Part shown: positions 11,660-26,813 of the stretch, one piece after another | Position numbering within the stretch: position 1 is the stretch's first letter | Layout: the number at the start of each line of letters is the position of its first letter | From: Flammula alnicola | Lineage: Eukaryota > Basidiomycota > Agaricomycetes > Agaricales > Strophariaceae | Assembly (NCBI GenBank): GCA_015499995.1 | Contig: JADNRV010000185.1 | Span: forward strand, 34,104-98,103 | Reading direction: 5' to 3' | Length of the DNA: 64,000 bases | The notes under the pieces: generated by a model | Seen by the model: only the letters and a program-made list of their open reading frames with translations | Databases searched by the model: none | What the model was told of the DNA's origin: nothing | Made by a program: the position numbers and the translations under genes

Positions 11660-11837
11660 TTTGTTTCGTGCTACGCTTCACGATTGCTACTTCTTCGGTT
11701 AGATTATTATATCCTACGGCGATGCGCAATGTTCATGGCAGCTCTTTGATCGACGAACAACCAGTTATTGGATATCTCAAGTGATCGCTCGAGTCTTGTA
11801 GCCTTCTCAGTGTTGGCCGTCAGTAAGGCCCGGATTC

Positions 11838-11912
11838 ACCGCTGTGTATTTTGTATGTACATGATATCCTCCCTCTTTTAAATTTGTTTGACCCCTAGTT
11901 TCCTGGTGTATG
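11838..11912. repeat. Short dispersed repeat, shared with 14885-14965
   Basis: About 75 bp beginning ACCGCTGTGTATTTTGTATG recur with few changes at about 14885-14965. The two sites lie downstream of DUF7702-like copy 1 and upstream of copy 3, so they may mark the edge of an old duplication unit. Confidence 0.7.
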
Positions 11913-11939
11913 TGGGGGTGAAAGCTTAAAGGACATTAT

Positions 11940-12580
11940 TCACACTTGAGGAAGATATCAATCAGGCACGAGAACCTCAGGAATGGTCATAGAAAGGCCG
12001 CTGGGAGGTATCGGAGACGCGGAGTTGACGAGGAGATCACAAACCCAGGTCGTTCCCCTACGCAACACTGTTTGGAGGCCTTTCTGCCATACGGGTCCGC
12101 GGAGGGCCTCAGGGGTCAACCGGTCACAAGGCTTCAAAACGTTCAGGATATTTACGAGAAACAGTAAGGAATCTCTGTGCGAGAACAACGAAATTCTCAA
12201 TTTTGATGGCAAAAGCGAGAAGGATGGAGGAAAGAGAGATCCGCAAAAGGGCGTCTATTTATGGGTCGTGGCAATGGAACAGACGGCTGGCCTGGGCAAA
12301 ACTCGTAATGTCGATTAGTTCTTTGAAGCGTGAACTGGTGCTAAAATAGTAGGCATACGACAGCCTAAAGACAAAGTCATCGCATTTTAAGAGGCTTATA
12401 AGTTAGACCGCGGAACACGAAAGCGATATTGATACGATGATGAGATGGACATTGTCACCAGAGAACAAAGCGTTAAAATAATGTTCTTGCGCAAAACAAG
12501 AACGCCTGTAAAGTACAATGTCTCTCTGTCATCGAGACCTAGAATGTCTAGATCTTGTTGTATGTACTCTATGTAGGTAG
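11940..12580 (+). repeat. Dispersed repeat E, copy 1 (outside the inverted arms)
   Basis: Matches 29400-30230 and the reverse complement of 43660-44470. Two blocks are recognisable, 11940-12330 and about 12355-12580; the 190 bp between them in the other copies are missing here. The sequence contains short open frames (for example one reading FRIFTRN and NFDGK), but small non-triplet indels between copies break every frame. I therefore treat it as non-coding or fossil sequence. No terminal repeats or target duplications were found. Confidence 0.75.
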
Positions 12581-12720
12581 CTCTAGATTAAGGATGGTAG
12601 AACTATGCAATATTTAGAACGCGTACATATTGATTGGCCGGCTAATAATAAGTAATGGAAGGGATTTTCCCTTCGAATACTCCCGATCGGTTTGCTTTAG
12701 AGGCAACGTTCGTACAGTGA

Positions 12721-12810
12721 GAAGCGCCCAGAGCATGTGAAGCGCCCAGAGCATGTGAAGCACCCAGAGCGTGTGAATCGTGCAGAGTGTGTGAAGCGTG
12801 CGGAGTGCGC
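12721..12810. repeat. 18-bp minisatellite, five units
   Basis: Five consecutive 18-mers of the type GAAGCGCCCAGAGCATGT (12721, 12739, 12757, 12775, 12793), with increasing divergence toward the 3' side. On the minus strand an ORF reads through it as a repeated HMLWAL peptide, which is a by-product. Confidence 0.9.
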
Positions 12811-14884
12811 AGAGGCGTGGCCCGTTACATTTGCGTCCAATTAAGCAGAGAAGGGCTGCGAGCACAAAGTGGAATATAGTTATTACGCTAATATTTTTCG
12901 GCTTAATTGAAAAAGAGTTATTGAACGGTACTCTTAGTATGCTACCTATCAACTAAAATTATCACAGCTTGTGTAGATGCAATGTAGACAGGAAATCGTT
13001 GACAATGAACGAGGCCGACTGTCTGTACCAGTACCGGCAAAAGGCCGAAAATTGAAGCTCCGACAGCACGACCTTAATTGAGACGGGCACAAACTGCACA
13101 GAAGGAGCATGGGCTCCGAAAACGATTCAATTAGAGTCCATAGCTCATAAGAAATTGTTATTTTAAGAAAAATTGGCTTCACGTTATCGAGAGAAAAAGT
13201 CCATTCGAATGTGCGACGGCTTGTGCCGAAGCCGTGAGAAACATTGTGAAATTTCGGTCGAATGGGTACTGAGGACACTTGGAGGAAACTACACTTGGTC
13301 TACAGAGAAGAATGGTATTTGAGGCGTGGGAAATGCGCAGGAGCGTGCCATGCCTCTGCACGCCTTCTTCAACTTGCGCTTGGCACGCATTGGCCCGCTT
13401 CTGCTGCGCCAGCCACGCAGACAGTAATTGAATTATTACACTGTGGGATTGATCGTTCACGCGTTCACGGCTTAAGAAGTAAATTTCCAGTAAAAAAAAA
13501 GAAGAGATAAAGAAAAATAAACTATTAGCCCCATGTAATATTACCACGAAATTCGTACTTGTCTTCAGAGATTCACATGCCCAGCAAATTGCGCCTCGCA
13601 ATTTCTCATCCAATTACTACTACATCGCCTACCATTTCACCCGCTAAATTACAATGAACCATCCAGTTGACTAAGATATACCTGCGCATATTTGCGTGCA
13701 CTCACGCAGGTACACGCAAGCACGCAACATGGCAGGCGAATTTCTGGTTGCCCAACTTTCGAAGAGGATATACAGAAAGCAACACACTCCCTATATTTAG
13801 AAGGAGGATGAGTGCGACACAGTGTTGAACTCGTCCTCAATCTTCTTCAATTCACGACACAATGTGTGTCGCGGTACTCATTCGCCCACGTGATGACCTT
13901 GCGAATCGGCTCAGCTGTCCGGATCGGGCAGCATCGTCTCTTCCTTCCCTCCCACCACCACCCCGCTTATGCACCGTCACTGCTGGCGGCGGTGACGACC
14001 CATGAGAACCACAACAACAACGACGGCCGTAGGACTTGGAATGCCATCATGCTGCACCACCATGTTACCGTCCTCTGACACGACAAATCCGGCAACCTGG
14101 GATGCATACGATCGTGAGGTCAAGGGGAATAGGAGGAGCGTCAGGTAGGTTTTCGAGCAACCTCGCACCGAACTATTAACCCTTTACCCATCATGCAGAT
14201 TTCCGGGATAGAGGCCCTGCTCCTTGCGCTTCATCACTTGCTCCGAATCGAGACCAAGATCCCCCAGATATCCACATTACAATGTACGCAAAGCCGCCAG
14301 CCACTCGAAAGATGTCGTGTAGATGACCCCTCAGCCTCGACTCGCAACCCAGTGGATCCGAAGACAGACGGGGACTGTGATGAAGCGATCGCAGAGGGCC
14401 TGCCGATGCCTCCGAGGTGGGTGATGAGTCGTAGGCCCGTTCACATATACTACATAAATTATCATGTACCCATAGTACTTGCTTCAATAAACAGCTTATG
14501 CCCTTTGTTAAAAAGAAAACTCCAAGACGATAAGTGAAATTTCCGGATTGTTAAGCTCACATTTTAATTTTCACACCTCATAAACATTATTGACTTGACA
14601 AGATTATCGAGGCGCCAAGATTTGGACGAGCCGGCTCGTCTCATGTGACCAACCACTTGTCATAGCAGAAGCAATAACCGACTCAAGGGAATACGAACGG
14701 CGACACACTTCCATTAATCAGCGACACATTGGTGCACACCATCCTCAGCTCAAATTTGACACATGTAGTCGATGTGTCGCAGACCGGGTTCGATGTGTCG
14801 TTGATCCACACCTTCCCGATTCGGGGAGTGTGTCAAATGTGGTCTATCCTGACTTTCGAAGCTTCTTCTGCATTTGAATGGGGT
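12811..14884. other. Intergenic, no supported gene
   Basis: Several overlapping short ORFs on both strands, none with a recognised domain. At 14002-14148 a plus-strand stretch rich in Thr codons and ending AYDREVKGNRRSVR is followed by a GTAGGT donor-like site and an acceptor at 14194-14198. This might be a short multi-exon gene, but the following exon could not be fixed. Nothing else noted. Confidence 0.35.
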
Positions 14885-15413
14885 ATGTTACCGCTGTGTA
14901 TTTTGTATGTACATGATATTCTCCCTCTTCTAGATTTGTTTGACCCCGTAGTTTCCTGGTGTACGAATTCTCAATTCCGAGCGTCATTAGAGCGTTTTGA
15001 ATCATGGGAAACAATCTCGACTGCCGATCTCTGCCGATCTTCCGAGGTTCAGCCTCAGCGCTCAGTGCGACGTTAATGTGGCGCGTCTTCTTATCACCAA
15101 GTATTTTTAGCACAGCCGTGATTTGGCAACAGGAGGGCACAGCGGGCACCAATGGCAGTGCACAGCGCCCAGGAGTCAGGACGGATCATATTGCGTCACA
15201 GTGAATGATTACCCTGAACAGCGACTACTGGACAGACTCAGCATCAACCTCACTATCAGATAACGCCCCACATGTCTGCCAATACTCCCACATTATCGTA
15301 CACCGGGAAGGAGTTCATGGAGCATAGAGGGTTCTGGACGGACCAAATGTACTGCATACAGTCTCAGTGACGAGAGGTCATCTTCGGTGGTTGCCGCCGT
15401 CCAGAACGCCGTT

Positions 15414-15612
15414 CATGCACGGCGTCTTTTCCAAATCCCAGATTCTTTGGAGAAGAGGACACCACAATTCTCGTTGTTTTGTTTCAGACTGTCAATCTCG
15501 GTGACGATGGAGAAGGAGTCATCTGTCAACAGAAGCGTGGAAACTAATAGCAGGACTAACATTGCGGATCTTGATTCAGATGATTCATTGTTTCCCTTCA
15601 TCTTACTCACTC
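15414..15612 (-). pseudogene. Inverted relic of DUF7702-like exon 4
   Basis: The minus strand reads NNESSESRSAMLVLLLVSTL and then SLKQNNEN. This aligns with DNESFGARHAMSILLLVSVL and TFKQNNEH of exon 4 in the intact genes. Similarity then stops: the WYPLMALPEIL helix is not preserved, and no exons 1-3 are found at higher coordinates. It lies 300 bp upstream of, and in opposite orientation to, the intact gene at 15914. Confidence 0.7.
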
Positions 15613-15913
15613 ACACTCCGCCTTTTGATGTCGGTAGGTAGGTAGTTTTGATGAAAATGAAAAACGAGGGGTGCGTATCATATGCAGCGTGTGTACTTGT
15701 ATCTTCTGCCTTGACAAGGAAACGTATTTGAGGGAAAGTGAGAATCAAGAAGATGGCCCTGCTGAGAATCAAGAAGATAGCCCTGCTGTTTCCGTTGCTC
15801 CATGGATACCACATGGGTTCAGGGATGCAAGGGTTATGAGTATAGGTATATAAGTTGGACGACAGAAGGTATTCTTCTCCTTATCTCCCATCATCGCTAG
15901 GTTTGACACCATC

Positions 15914-16922
15914 ATGGCGACAAATACCTCTCCCATAAACTACGCAAAGGCCTTTGGATTGCATTCAGAGACAGCTGCGATTGTTTTCGCGATCCTCTAT
16001 ACTCCGCTGTTTGGGTGGTATATACGGCAGTCATTCGCTCGCCCGACTTTCGTGCATTTCATCCTTGTTCTTTTCTGCGCAAGTGAGTAATCTACATTCT
16101 AGCAAGGCTTTAACAAGTTTTTAACGCCAATATAGTTCGTCTGACCGCGTTTGCAATGCGCGCTGCCCTCATTTCACTCGATTCTGCTGGTCAGAACCTC
16201 AACATCCTCATTGCGGACGAGGTCCTGTTCGGAGTTGGCTTCTTCTCTCTCCTTTATTCGGCCTACACACTCGTGTTGGATCTGTAAGTCGCTCTCATCC
16301 CTAGTACACTTCGTAATTGCTTATAATTATGTTCTTTAACCAAGTGAAATAATGTCCGATCGCCCAGAGTCCAACAATCCTATCATCCGCCTCACCAAGA
16401 ACCGCTTCTTATTTAGGCTCACACTCACTGCCGCAGTAGCGCTTGGAATTGTTGCGATCTCATCGAAAACCAATCCTCCTTCCAAGACAGACCAAATACT
16501 CCATAAAGTCAGCACAATTATCTTCCTGGCGCTTACCATCCTGCAAGCCTTCCAAACGTTACTCCTGACCAGGATGGAGATCGAAGGTATAGTCCTGTAA
16601 TACTTGCAGTGTGCGCGAATCTGACCATAACTGAATTCTTACAGCGCGGGGCCAAGAGAAGCACTACAACAAACCATTCGGAGCGAGGCATGCAATGGCC
16701 ATCCTTTTCTTGGTGTCGATTTTGTTGTTGGTGCGCGAGGCCTTTGTGACCGCGACGGTGAACAATTCCCCGAAGCAAAACAACGAGCATTTCTGGTACC
16801 CCCTCTTGGCCATCCCTGAAATTCTTGTTGCCCTTTTATTCGGCACGCCAGGCCTAGTTCCTCGGAGAGACGAGCTCCAGCAGAGACAACCACAGCAGCA
16901 TGGCATCTTAAATTACGTTTAA
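15914..16922 (+). CDS. DUF7702-like multi-pass membrane protein, copy 3
   Basis: Four exons: 15914-16082, 16136-16283, 16345-16586 and 16645-16922, giving 278 aa. The first three exons have exactly the same lengths (169, 148 and 242 nt) as in the gene at 10657, so the gene structure is fully conserved. The protein has the same helix pattern but many substitutions (for example TSPINYAKAFGLHSETAAIV at the N terminus, and SKTNPPSKTDQ in a loop). It is therefore an older paralogue than the 10657/51010 pair. Membrane protein of unknown function; no signal peptide. Confidence 0.85.
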
Positions 16923-19663
16923 ATCTTTCTCCATGCGACGCCTCACCGTTGCCAACGTTGTCTGTGCCACGATTATTGTAATTTTAAGCAGTCTTGCGTA
17001 GTTTAGTTATGTCTCGGATGAACGCTCTGGTCAAGCTCTCAAAGTGGGATCGTGCGCTGATTGAATTGTCATTAACATGTACCTAGACTCGTGTGACTGA
17101 TTTGCATACTCAGATGGTTCCCTGGGAACGCGTCAAGGCAGCGCCGAGTGGTATAGCATCGTACGCAAGATTCGTTGCCTTCTGTATCGCATCGCGAGAG
17201 CGCTGGCACCGCCTCCTGCTATCACCGTCCCCACATGGACACGTCATAATCCAATTGAATCTAATCTACGCGATCACTGGCAGATTGGTGGCAAAAAGCT
17301 ATATTCCATTAGGGCTGGCGGATGTGATTCGCAATTAACTTGCGTTAGCCTGCTGAGGAAAGGCGTCGAAGGTACACTTGAGCATCTCAATATTGCAGAA
17401 ATTCCAGTGGTGTCCATGAATCCCAGGACCGACCAAGACGAGAATACCGACGCGGAGTGCTCTTTCGCACCTACAATTTAGGGTATTGGCAAAGTAAAGG
17501 CATGACGACGCTCACCACTAAACTTGCCCCAGACTGGTTTTCCGATTTTCTGGACTGACAGTCTTCCACATTGGCGCCTTCAATACGATATGTGTGGCTA
17601 TCCGGGCGGAGTTGCTGTCGCCGCTGAAACGTAATAGTACTGGTCCCTTCACGCTTTTCAATGCGTTGATGTACACTCCACTGACGCTGTGAGATATTTG
17701 ATGACTGGAATCGAGTTTGAAGGCTGTAAGGCGCAGACGGCGTTGACGGAAGAGACGGTCGGATGAAGTGCCCATTCATTCTAAGATAGGTAAATAGAAA
17801 GAGTTAGTACATAAAGGGACGACTTTGTCGTCATGTCCTTGCTGTGGACACACTTTTTTCACATTGATTTATATTCTAATACTGACTAAGTACTAGTTAC
17901 TTAGCCACATATTTTTCGTTGGCAAAAAAATATATTTTACAGTAAGTATTGTCTGTGGTCACATGCTGCTTGTCGCCAACCTTCGGTTGGCTCCTCGCAG
18001 CACTAATAAAAGATAGAATAGCTAGACAGAAGTGAGTTCGTAACAAAGGCAAAAACCTCGAATCCAAATAAGTGCAAGCAACTTGCAGAAAACTTTGCGA
18101 AAGGATAGGGAGAAGATAGTATTTGATCATGTTTGAGTCAAAGACATAACCCTTGAAACCAAATAAACAAGTTGCAGAAAACTTTCGAAAGGATAGGGTG
18201 AAGATAGTATTTGGTCATGTTTGATACAGAGACATAACCCTCGAAACCAAACAAACAAGTTGCAGAAAAGTGCTTCCTTATATAGTTAATTTAGACAGTG
18301 GGGGAACCTTCTGTTTCACAGCAAGGCCATAAATGCAGAATGAAGCACGGCAGATCATTCTTCGGCTTACGCGTCCATGGCCTAGACTGATTTGAATGTG
18401 GATGTGGGTATCGGAGCAATATCGTGACGTCGACGACGTCTGGTTCAACACTTTCCGAGGCTCAGTTGGAGGGTGAAACAACTATGACGGCCGGAAATGT
18501 GTGTATATTGGCCCAGGGTGGAATGCGCGCGAGCACAGATCAGTCGCGTACATCGTTGCATAGACAGGCAGAGATGGTAACAGAAATGTGCTTTTCTAAT
18601 TTCTCCTCGGGGAGTCGGGGTCCAGGCCCGCGATCCAGAGCGTGTGCAGCCTTGAAGCTTGCTGCCAGACAGAGAGTCAGTGAAAGAAATGACTCGCTGA
18701 GAGAGAGGGTCGCAAAACATTCGAAGAAATATCGTAGAAAAGCTAGCTGAGAGGAGTTGCTTGACCTTTGGACTTTTTCCGGCTTCGAACTTCGACTTCG
18801 AAGTTGAGGAAGAGGGATAGCACGTGATCACGATCATGATCGAGGCCGATCGAGCCTCAGGCCTCAGGCCTCATCGGGAGCGGGATCCGGCCAACCCGGA
18901 GTACCACCGGTCAACATCAAACCTCACAATTTCAACGTTGAACGGGATTATAGGAGAGCAGGACGCCTCCGCGTCAGTTATACCCACATATCCTCGATTA
19001 CGAAACAATTTCAGTGGCTAAATCGTCAATTTCTCTCTCGGCTATGCTTAGCATCATGCGCCTGGCTTGTAGTTCATCATTCCGTTCGCTTAGACTGTCA
19101 CCAAGGCTTTCCTCAACGAAAACAATACCTCGGGTTCCCGACATACGTAGGAATTACAGGTATTAGTTAACTCACATTATAGTTCGAAATTTCCTATACT
19201 CAAAATACATCTTTCATGATTCACAGAGATCAGAGAGAACCTTAATCGGCTTGTGCTTGTTCCAAAACCACGCCAAAATTGTCATTATCTGTTCATATCT
19301 CAAGAGTCAATACATAGCGGGACCGCTGTGTCAGAATGCACACATGGGGGAAAAATCTGTAACTTGTCAACTTACTTTCAGGAGGGTCATTGATCCTGAA
19401 GCCTGAGGCCTGAATGTCCGTGAGCAACATCGCCTCGGAGGGAATCGGGGGAGCAGAAATGCGCTCTTTCAACCTAGTAAGCATGATCCGCAGTGCTCAA
19501 ACAATCATCCAATATCAACATCTATTTTTGAAGCCGCATACTGTCGGCGGCTAAGCAGACTGTACCGCGGATTCCTGATTTTGGCCAAGATACTCCCCAG
19601 GCTGTCTGCTCAACTGTACCTTAGGTGACGAACTCCTAACCGACCTCTGGACCTCACTCGACC
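16923..19663. other. Intergenic with weak minus-strand ORF
   Basis: No recognised gene. A minus-strand ORF at 17518-17775 (85 codons from ATG, containing GPVLLRFSGDSNSARIATHI) looks somewhat protein-like and could be part of a small spliced gene running to about 17340, but I could not fix a splice that stays open. The ORFs around 18424-18837 start at non-ATG codons or overlap antisense and are not supported. Confidence 0.35.
18061..18270. repeat. Tandem repeat of about 90 bp, 2.3 units
   Basis: Units start near 18061, 18155 and 18244 (the last truncated). Each contains AACTTGCAGAAAACTTT or a close variant, a GGATAGGG stretch and GACATAACCC. Units 1 and 2 differ by small indels. Confidence 0.85.
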
Positions 19664-19670
19664 TATAAAA
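19664..19670 (+). promoter_or_regulatory. TATA box of the GMC oxidoreductase gene
   Basis: TATAAAA lies 54 bp upstream of the ATG at 19724, a normal distance for a fungal gene with a short leader. Confidence 0.6.
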
Positions 19671-19723
19671 CCCAAGAAATATTGCAATGAAAACCAGACA
19701 CCTGCTCAAGTTCCTCGAAACAG

Positions 19724-22044
<2,321 letters not shown>

Positions 22045-23492
22045 ACAATTGCGATGGCTTCGCGCTCCCTCAAGTTGAAATCATTTATCTAATACTAATT
22101 GTTTTTTCCTCGCTGAAACTCAGGCCTTTGTCCTGATCTTTATTATAATTTAACGAGTGCTTGTAGAAAGTCCTGTAAAAATGTTTCTTGTTATCTCTAT
22201 TGAATATTCTAATAGAATATGAGTCGTATTCAAATTTGAAATATGATTGACTTCACACATATGTTTCCTCGTATCCCAAAATTTTAAGATAAACCAGAAG
22301 ACAGCGTCCACCGGATTACAGAGGCCCGAGTCCACAAAATGCCCATTCTGCGCATTCCGACCAACTGAACGCTAGCCCCTCTAGCATATACGACAAACTC
22401 TATTAAGCTAGCCCTTCTACGCAACTTCTACGTATACACCGTAGAGTATCGCAGAGTTGGCGGCAGGGACAGACTAGAGTTGGCGAGGGTCCTCGAGGCT
22501 CAGCGCTCAGGTATGATTCAATATCCGGTTTCTAACAATCTGATGTTGATCCTCTGCCATATGCATGTCAAGTCGTCGAACCTTGACGTGGGCACATACA
22601 AGTAGATAAGGTTCTATTTAGGGAGGGATATTAAGAAATCATATGAAATACAAATGTCGCGGCGATTTCGGTCAATCCATCCAATTTCTTTGTCAGGTTC
22701 CTGACTGCCTTTTCCCTTGATCTGCCACTAAGCATTTCTCTTCACTTGAAGTAACACATATATATAGTGCGAAGCTTTTACCACGTTGGTTTATCGAAGC
22801 GCATCACATTTCCAAAGGATCAGACTACTAAGGTCAATAGTATATAGACTTTATATCATTGAGAGTTTCCAGGCGATCCTTTTAACGCAAACACGATCTT
22901 TTAATCAGTGGACTTGGTGCATATACATGCTTTACTTGATCACGAGGATTTCTTCGTGAGAGATTGATATTAACCTTGTATCTATCAAGTATCAACTGTT
23001 TTCCTCTTCTCAGATTAAGTCTCGCACAATTAAAGCACGCATTTAAAACCATGACATCCCTAAATACCAGGATTAATTTTACTAACTCATAGGATACCCG
23101 AACAGATGGTAAGTTTATGCTCGAGCGATCCGTCAGAACCGGTATTAACGATTTCAAGGTCACAGGTTTGTATGATGGCAGAAGCTCTCTCTGAACTGCG
23201 GAATTGCTGATAAGGCTCTTCAGCGGGATAAAATCCAGATAGCATGCCATTAGGGTATTATTAATAGGGTACACCTGTTCAGTGACCCCCCTCGCAACTT
23301 GGAAACTGTAGAAGTGATTCATTAAGAACACCGTCGAGTCGTTTAAATAGCTGAATCCATACTAAGTGCCCCCCGGAGCTACATTCAATTCGTAATTAAT
23401 CACGGCACGAGTACATATCGCGGAGCATTGTACAACCCAGATGCCTGAGATAAAGGCCTCAAGTTTAAAAGCGAACCGCGACAGGAAGGCGT
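22045..23492. other. Intergenic with a short dispersed repeat
   Basis: About 22425-22535 matches 27530-27640 and the reverse complement of about 38140-38260 (shared core CGTAGAGTATCGCAGAG ... GGGTCCTCGAGGCTCAG). Here it lies outside the inverted arms, in a third location. The rest is AT-rich. A minus-strand open frame at 22882-23319 (146 codons from ATG) has no recognised domain and weak codon character. Confidence 0.5.
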
Positions 23493-24046
23493 GAATAAGT
23501 AATCTCACGAATTGTCCATCTAACAATCTTTGTCACCGTAACAATTTCATGACAGAATGCGCTTGAGATTGAAAGAAAAGGGCCATCTTTCGCAAGGTTG
23601 TACGTATGTAAGTATCAAAGCGTATATAATAATAGACCAACAGTATGCTGAAAATAGACTTGGGAAAGTGGCACCGCAACGGACGCTGCATGCTGCCAAC
23701 ATTTTGAGAACAGAACTCGGACTCGCCAACGAAAATAAAATAATGTGCTTGAGCCGTCGTATTGTACCTGAGCCATCGTATGAGAAAGCAGAGAGGGCGA
23801 TAGTAAAGTTCTGTCTATCGTCTGTGTGGGAAGCATAATGGAAATGCAACGTTCCGTCTGCGAATGACAGTGCATGTGGTTTGGAGTTCAAAGCGTTTGA
23901 TCTGTCACTTTGAGCCCCATAGTATTGATGTTTTCCCTCGGTATGTATCACGTCGATACTTAGCATATTATATATCGCTTCATCGCCCAGTGTCATTTCC
24001 CGGGCTTTTCTTAATCCTTTCACTTATTCCTTAAGCTTTCTGAACC

Positions 24047-25580
24047 ATGTCGTCCAATGCTCCGCCGGTCCTGCCTGATCTCAGCCCAATGTAGGCTCTA
24101 CCACAGTAATTGCAACAGCATAGTGCACTGACATATCCATCCAACATAGCGCCGGTCCCCTGGTACGTACAATATTGACCCTTCGGCCAAGTTACCTTCG
24201 TTAATACTGCCGACGGATAGCTGGTCGGGTATATCCTGAATTGGGGCTTGTATGGCGTTCTCTCGATGCAAGTCTGTGCGTGCTCTTCAACATCTTAAAT
24301 TCTTGCCCGTGAACCCGCCTTTTGAGATCTGTATTATTTGGCATTTCCGAATGATCGACCCAGAAACAAGGCACTGGTTTATGGAGCCTTTCTGCTTGAG
24401 TCGGCGCAGAGCTTCCTCTTCATGACTGGCGCATTTAGGACATTTGCGAAGGGATTCGGGAATCCACAGGTCCTTGACCAAGTTGACATCCTATGGTTCT
24501 CGGTACCTATTATGAGCGGCATTGGTGAGGGTCCAATCTTGTACTAGGAGTGGTAGCTTACAATAATTCCTCGATGATTTTCTTCCAATTAGTTGCCTTC
24601 GTTGCTCAATCATTCTATGCCTATCGAATTAGTGTTTTGGCTCAGACCAAATATATTGCTGCAATCATAATGCTGGTGCGTGCTGGTGTGTGGGATGGCA
24701 CTCGAGATAAATTAAACCTTGATCCGCCTTCCGTTGCATCACAGTTTGCGTTCATCCAATTGGCAGGAGCAATCGCCATTGGAATACAAGCAAAACAGGC
24801 CGTACTGTTTAGCCATTTCTTGAAGACAAACTCCTTTGTTACCGCTGGTGTGAGTATATCTATTGTTTTTGCCTGATTTAAGCTGAATTTTCTTGTAGAT
24901 CTGGGAAGGTGGTAGCGCCGCATGCGACATCATCATCGCAGCCTCTATGTCCTACTACGTTCGAAATTTCGTATTGGAGTTTTTGCATCAACTAATGTTG
25001 GAATTTACAGTTGAGACGTCGAGACACTGGCATCAAAGAGACGCAGGTTCTCATTTCAAGAATCATTCGCTTAACAATTGAAACAGGAACATTAACAGGT
25101 ACTTGTATCTCTAGCACCGCGAATATAACAAGTTTCTGATCTCTATCCATCCCTACAGCTGCGATCGCCATCGTAGGCTTAATCCTGACTTTCCTTCACG
25201 GTCGCCCAACATACTACCAAGCCAGCGTCAGCGTGCTTGGCAAAGTATACTCGAACTCGATGATGGTGGCCTTCAATAGTCGCATGAGAATTTCCTCCGT
25301 AAACTCCACCAGCACAGCCCACGACGTTATCCCGCTATCCTACGCGAACCCCACATCGGAGAATGGCACGCCGTCAAGGAATGGAGGCATATTGGTGACC
25401 CGCGAAGAGGTTTCATTCCCTCCTACGAGTTATGATCCAAAAGTGAGTGTTATGACCGTGCTTGAATCTCGCGCGCTGATCATGGAGTGGAAGCATCCCG
25501 CGGGTGACAAGAAAGTAGTCGATGATTTCGGAAATGACAATGCCTTCACTCAGTCCAAGCACGACTTCCAATTTCCGTGA
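24047..25580 (+). CDS. DUF6534 seven-helix membrane protein, left copy
   Basis: Ten exons (24047-24090, 24150-24162, 24221-24275, 24327-24524, 24593-24675, 24745-24849, 24899-24958, 25011-25098, 25159-25442, 25488-25580) give 340 aa. Seven hydrophobic segments are visible. Typical DUF6534 family marks are YYLAFPNDRP after helix 1, an AFVAQSFYAYRI helix, LRRRDTGIKETQ in the loop before helix 6, and the hallmark KVYSNSMMVAFNSRMR at the end of helix 7. The family is large in Agaricomycetes and of unknown function, possibly receptor-like. The last intron (25443-25487, 45 nt) is a multiple of three and open, so a retained form would also be translatable. Exon 2 is only 13 nt. A paralogue lies in the other arm on the opposite strand. 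Confidence 0.88.
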
Positions 25581-25989
25581 TTGTAGCATGCTTCGTAAGG
25601 CTGGACCTTATGTTGACGCTTTCGATGAGTCATGGAAAGTGTTTTTCCCCGTAGGACTATGTACTTTCTGTTGCTTCCGACACATACTACTATCTATTTC
25701 CAGGAAATCACCGACTGTCATATGCCTGAAACATCGTGCATTATTTAAATGATAAAAAAATGTCCTGACGATTGCCAGGCAAAGGAGATGCGGTATCGGG
25801 AAAGGGGGAACGGCAGAACGGTGAGGGGTCTCATATGAGGAGTCCTAGATGCAAATACGGCGTTAATGAGCCAAAACAACTGAGGGGTCGGCGATTGGTG
25901 TAGTATATATAGGTAGATGGTACATGAGCGTCGTTTGCAGAAGGCGGTGCTCCTATATCAATTGGAGATCGCGAAAGAGCGCCAACCAA

Positions 25990-26813
25990 CCAATCTCTCC
26001 AGACGACCCTCTAATCCCTCTCGTCGCCCAGCATGTTACGAAGCGTGATTTGAGAAGAGCATAGTCTGGTTTCTATCCAAACGCCAGACTTTTGACGTCC
26101 TTCCAGAATCCAAGGAAAGATGCATCCATTTCATAAAGAGGACCGATCCTTGAGTCGACATCTTGACATGCCAAACTTGAAGGGCAGGCGACGTCGAGAG
26201 TACTCTAGTACGCGAACGCTTGACGACTTGCTTGCCGACAGGAGGATCCCATGGCAAAATAGCCATGGTAGAGGAAGGACAATAGGTATCCTAACGACTC
26301 TAAATCGTCGCGTTGGGATTGGCCTATAGATCACAGTTAGGAAGATAAAAGCAATTATAGAGGAACTAGACATAATGATTCCATGATGCCCTAAAATACT
26401 CAAGAATTGCCTATTTCCAACTGTGTCAACTCGATGCGCACTCGGTAACGGGGTCAGTCTCCAGATCGCAGAAGTAAGAGAGGCCGCAGTCAATCAGATG
26501 TAATTCAGTCGAGTGCTGAGACGATGCTGAAAGACAACTTTTCCCTGGCTTCACGCCGTTTATGAATAACTCCTACGCTGTGTAAGGACGAGTAACGATC
26601 GAGCTGTTCTGAGTCAGAATTGTATACATTCCCCACGAAGAGAAGGCGTACTATTTGGATAGCTACAGCTAGCACCATCTTCTCGTCAAATCGTCTAGCG
26701 GGAATCATATCGAGAAGATCCTCCAACGAGGGGCCTAGTTTCTCGAGGACCAAGGCATAGACTTCGCATTCGTTGTCATATCCGCTCGCCAGTAGGGATG
26801 GTGTGCCGAGGAT
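25990..26813 (-). pseudogene. Casein-kinase-1-like kinase fragment, degenerate
   Basis: Read on the minus strand: VLEKLGPSLEDLLDMIPARR matches the CK1 LLGPSLEDLF region. After an intron comes YSSLHSVGVIHK, where CK1 has HSKxxIHRDIKP. A one-base shift is then needed to continue as GVKPGK, ELHLIDCGLSYFCDLE (CK1 LIDFGLA) and a C-lobe YExMDASFLGFWKDVKSLAFG-like end. The HRD Asp is Gly and DFG is DCG, and further stops interrupt the C-lobe. The N-lobe is missing: the fragment starts abruptly at about 26813. The related locus at 63622 contains the missing N-lobe. It converges with the DUF6534 gene. Confidence 0.78.

Larger units (their letters stand above)
7354..11720. repeat. Segmental duplication, copy 1 (GH3 3' exons through DUF7702-like gene)
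   Basis: The stretch from GH3 exon 12 to just past the DUF7702-like gene is repeated in the same orientation at 47982-52070, with long near-identical runs. Copy 2 lacks the part matching about 7995-8840 (GH3 exons 15-17) and has an insertion of about 540 bp after the position matching 9757. Because copy 1 contains the complete GH3 gene, it is the likely donor structure. Confidence 0.88.

Noticed and set aside
7354..11720. Segmental duplication as a transposon or LTR element
   Set aside because: No terminal repeats, integrase, reverse transcriptase or target duplications; it contains ordinary gene parts.
12614..12952. Minus-strand ORF with HMLWAL repeats
   Set aside because: Translation of the 18-bp minisatellite, not a gene.
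18424..18837. Overlapping ORFs on both strands
   Set aside because: Plus ORF starts at GTG; minus ORF is its antisense; neither has a domain.
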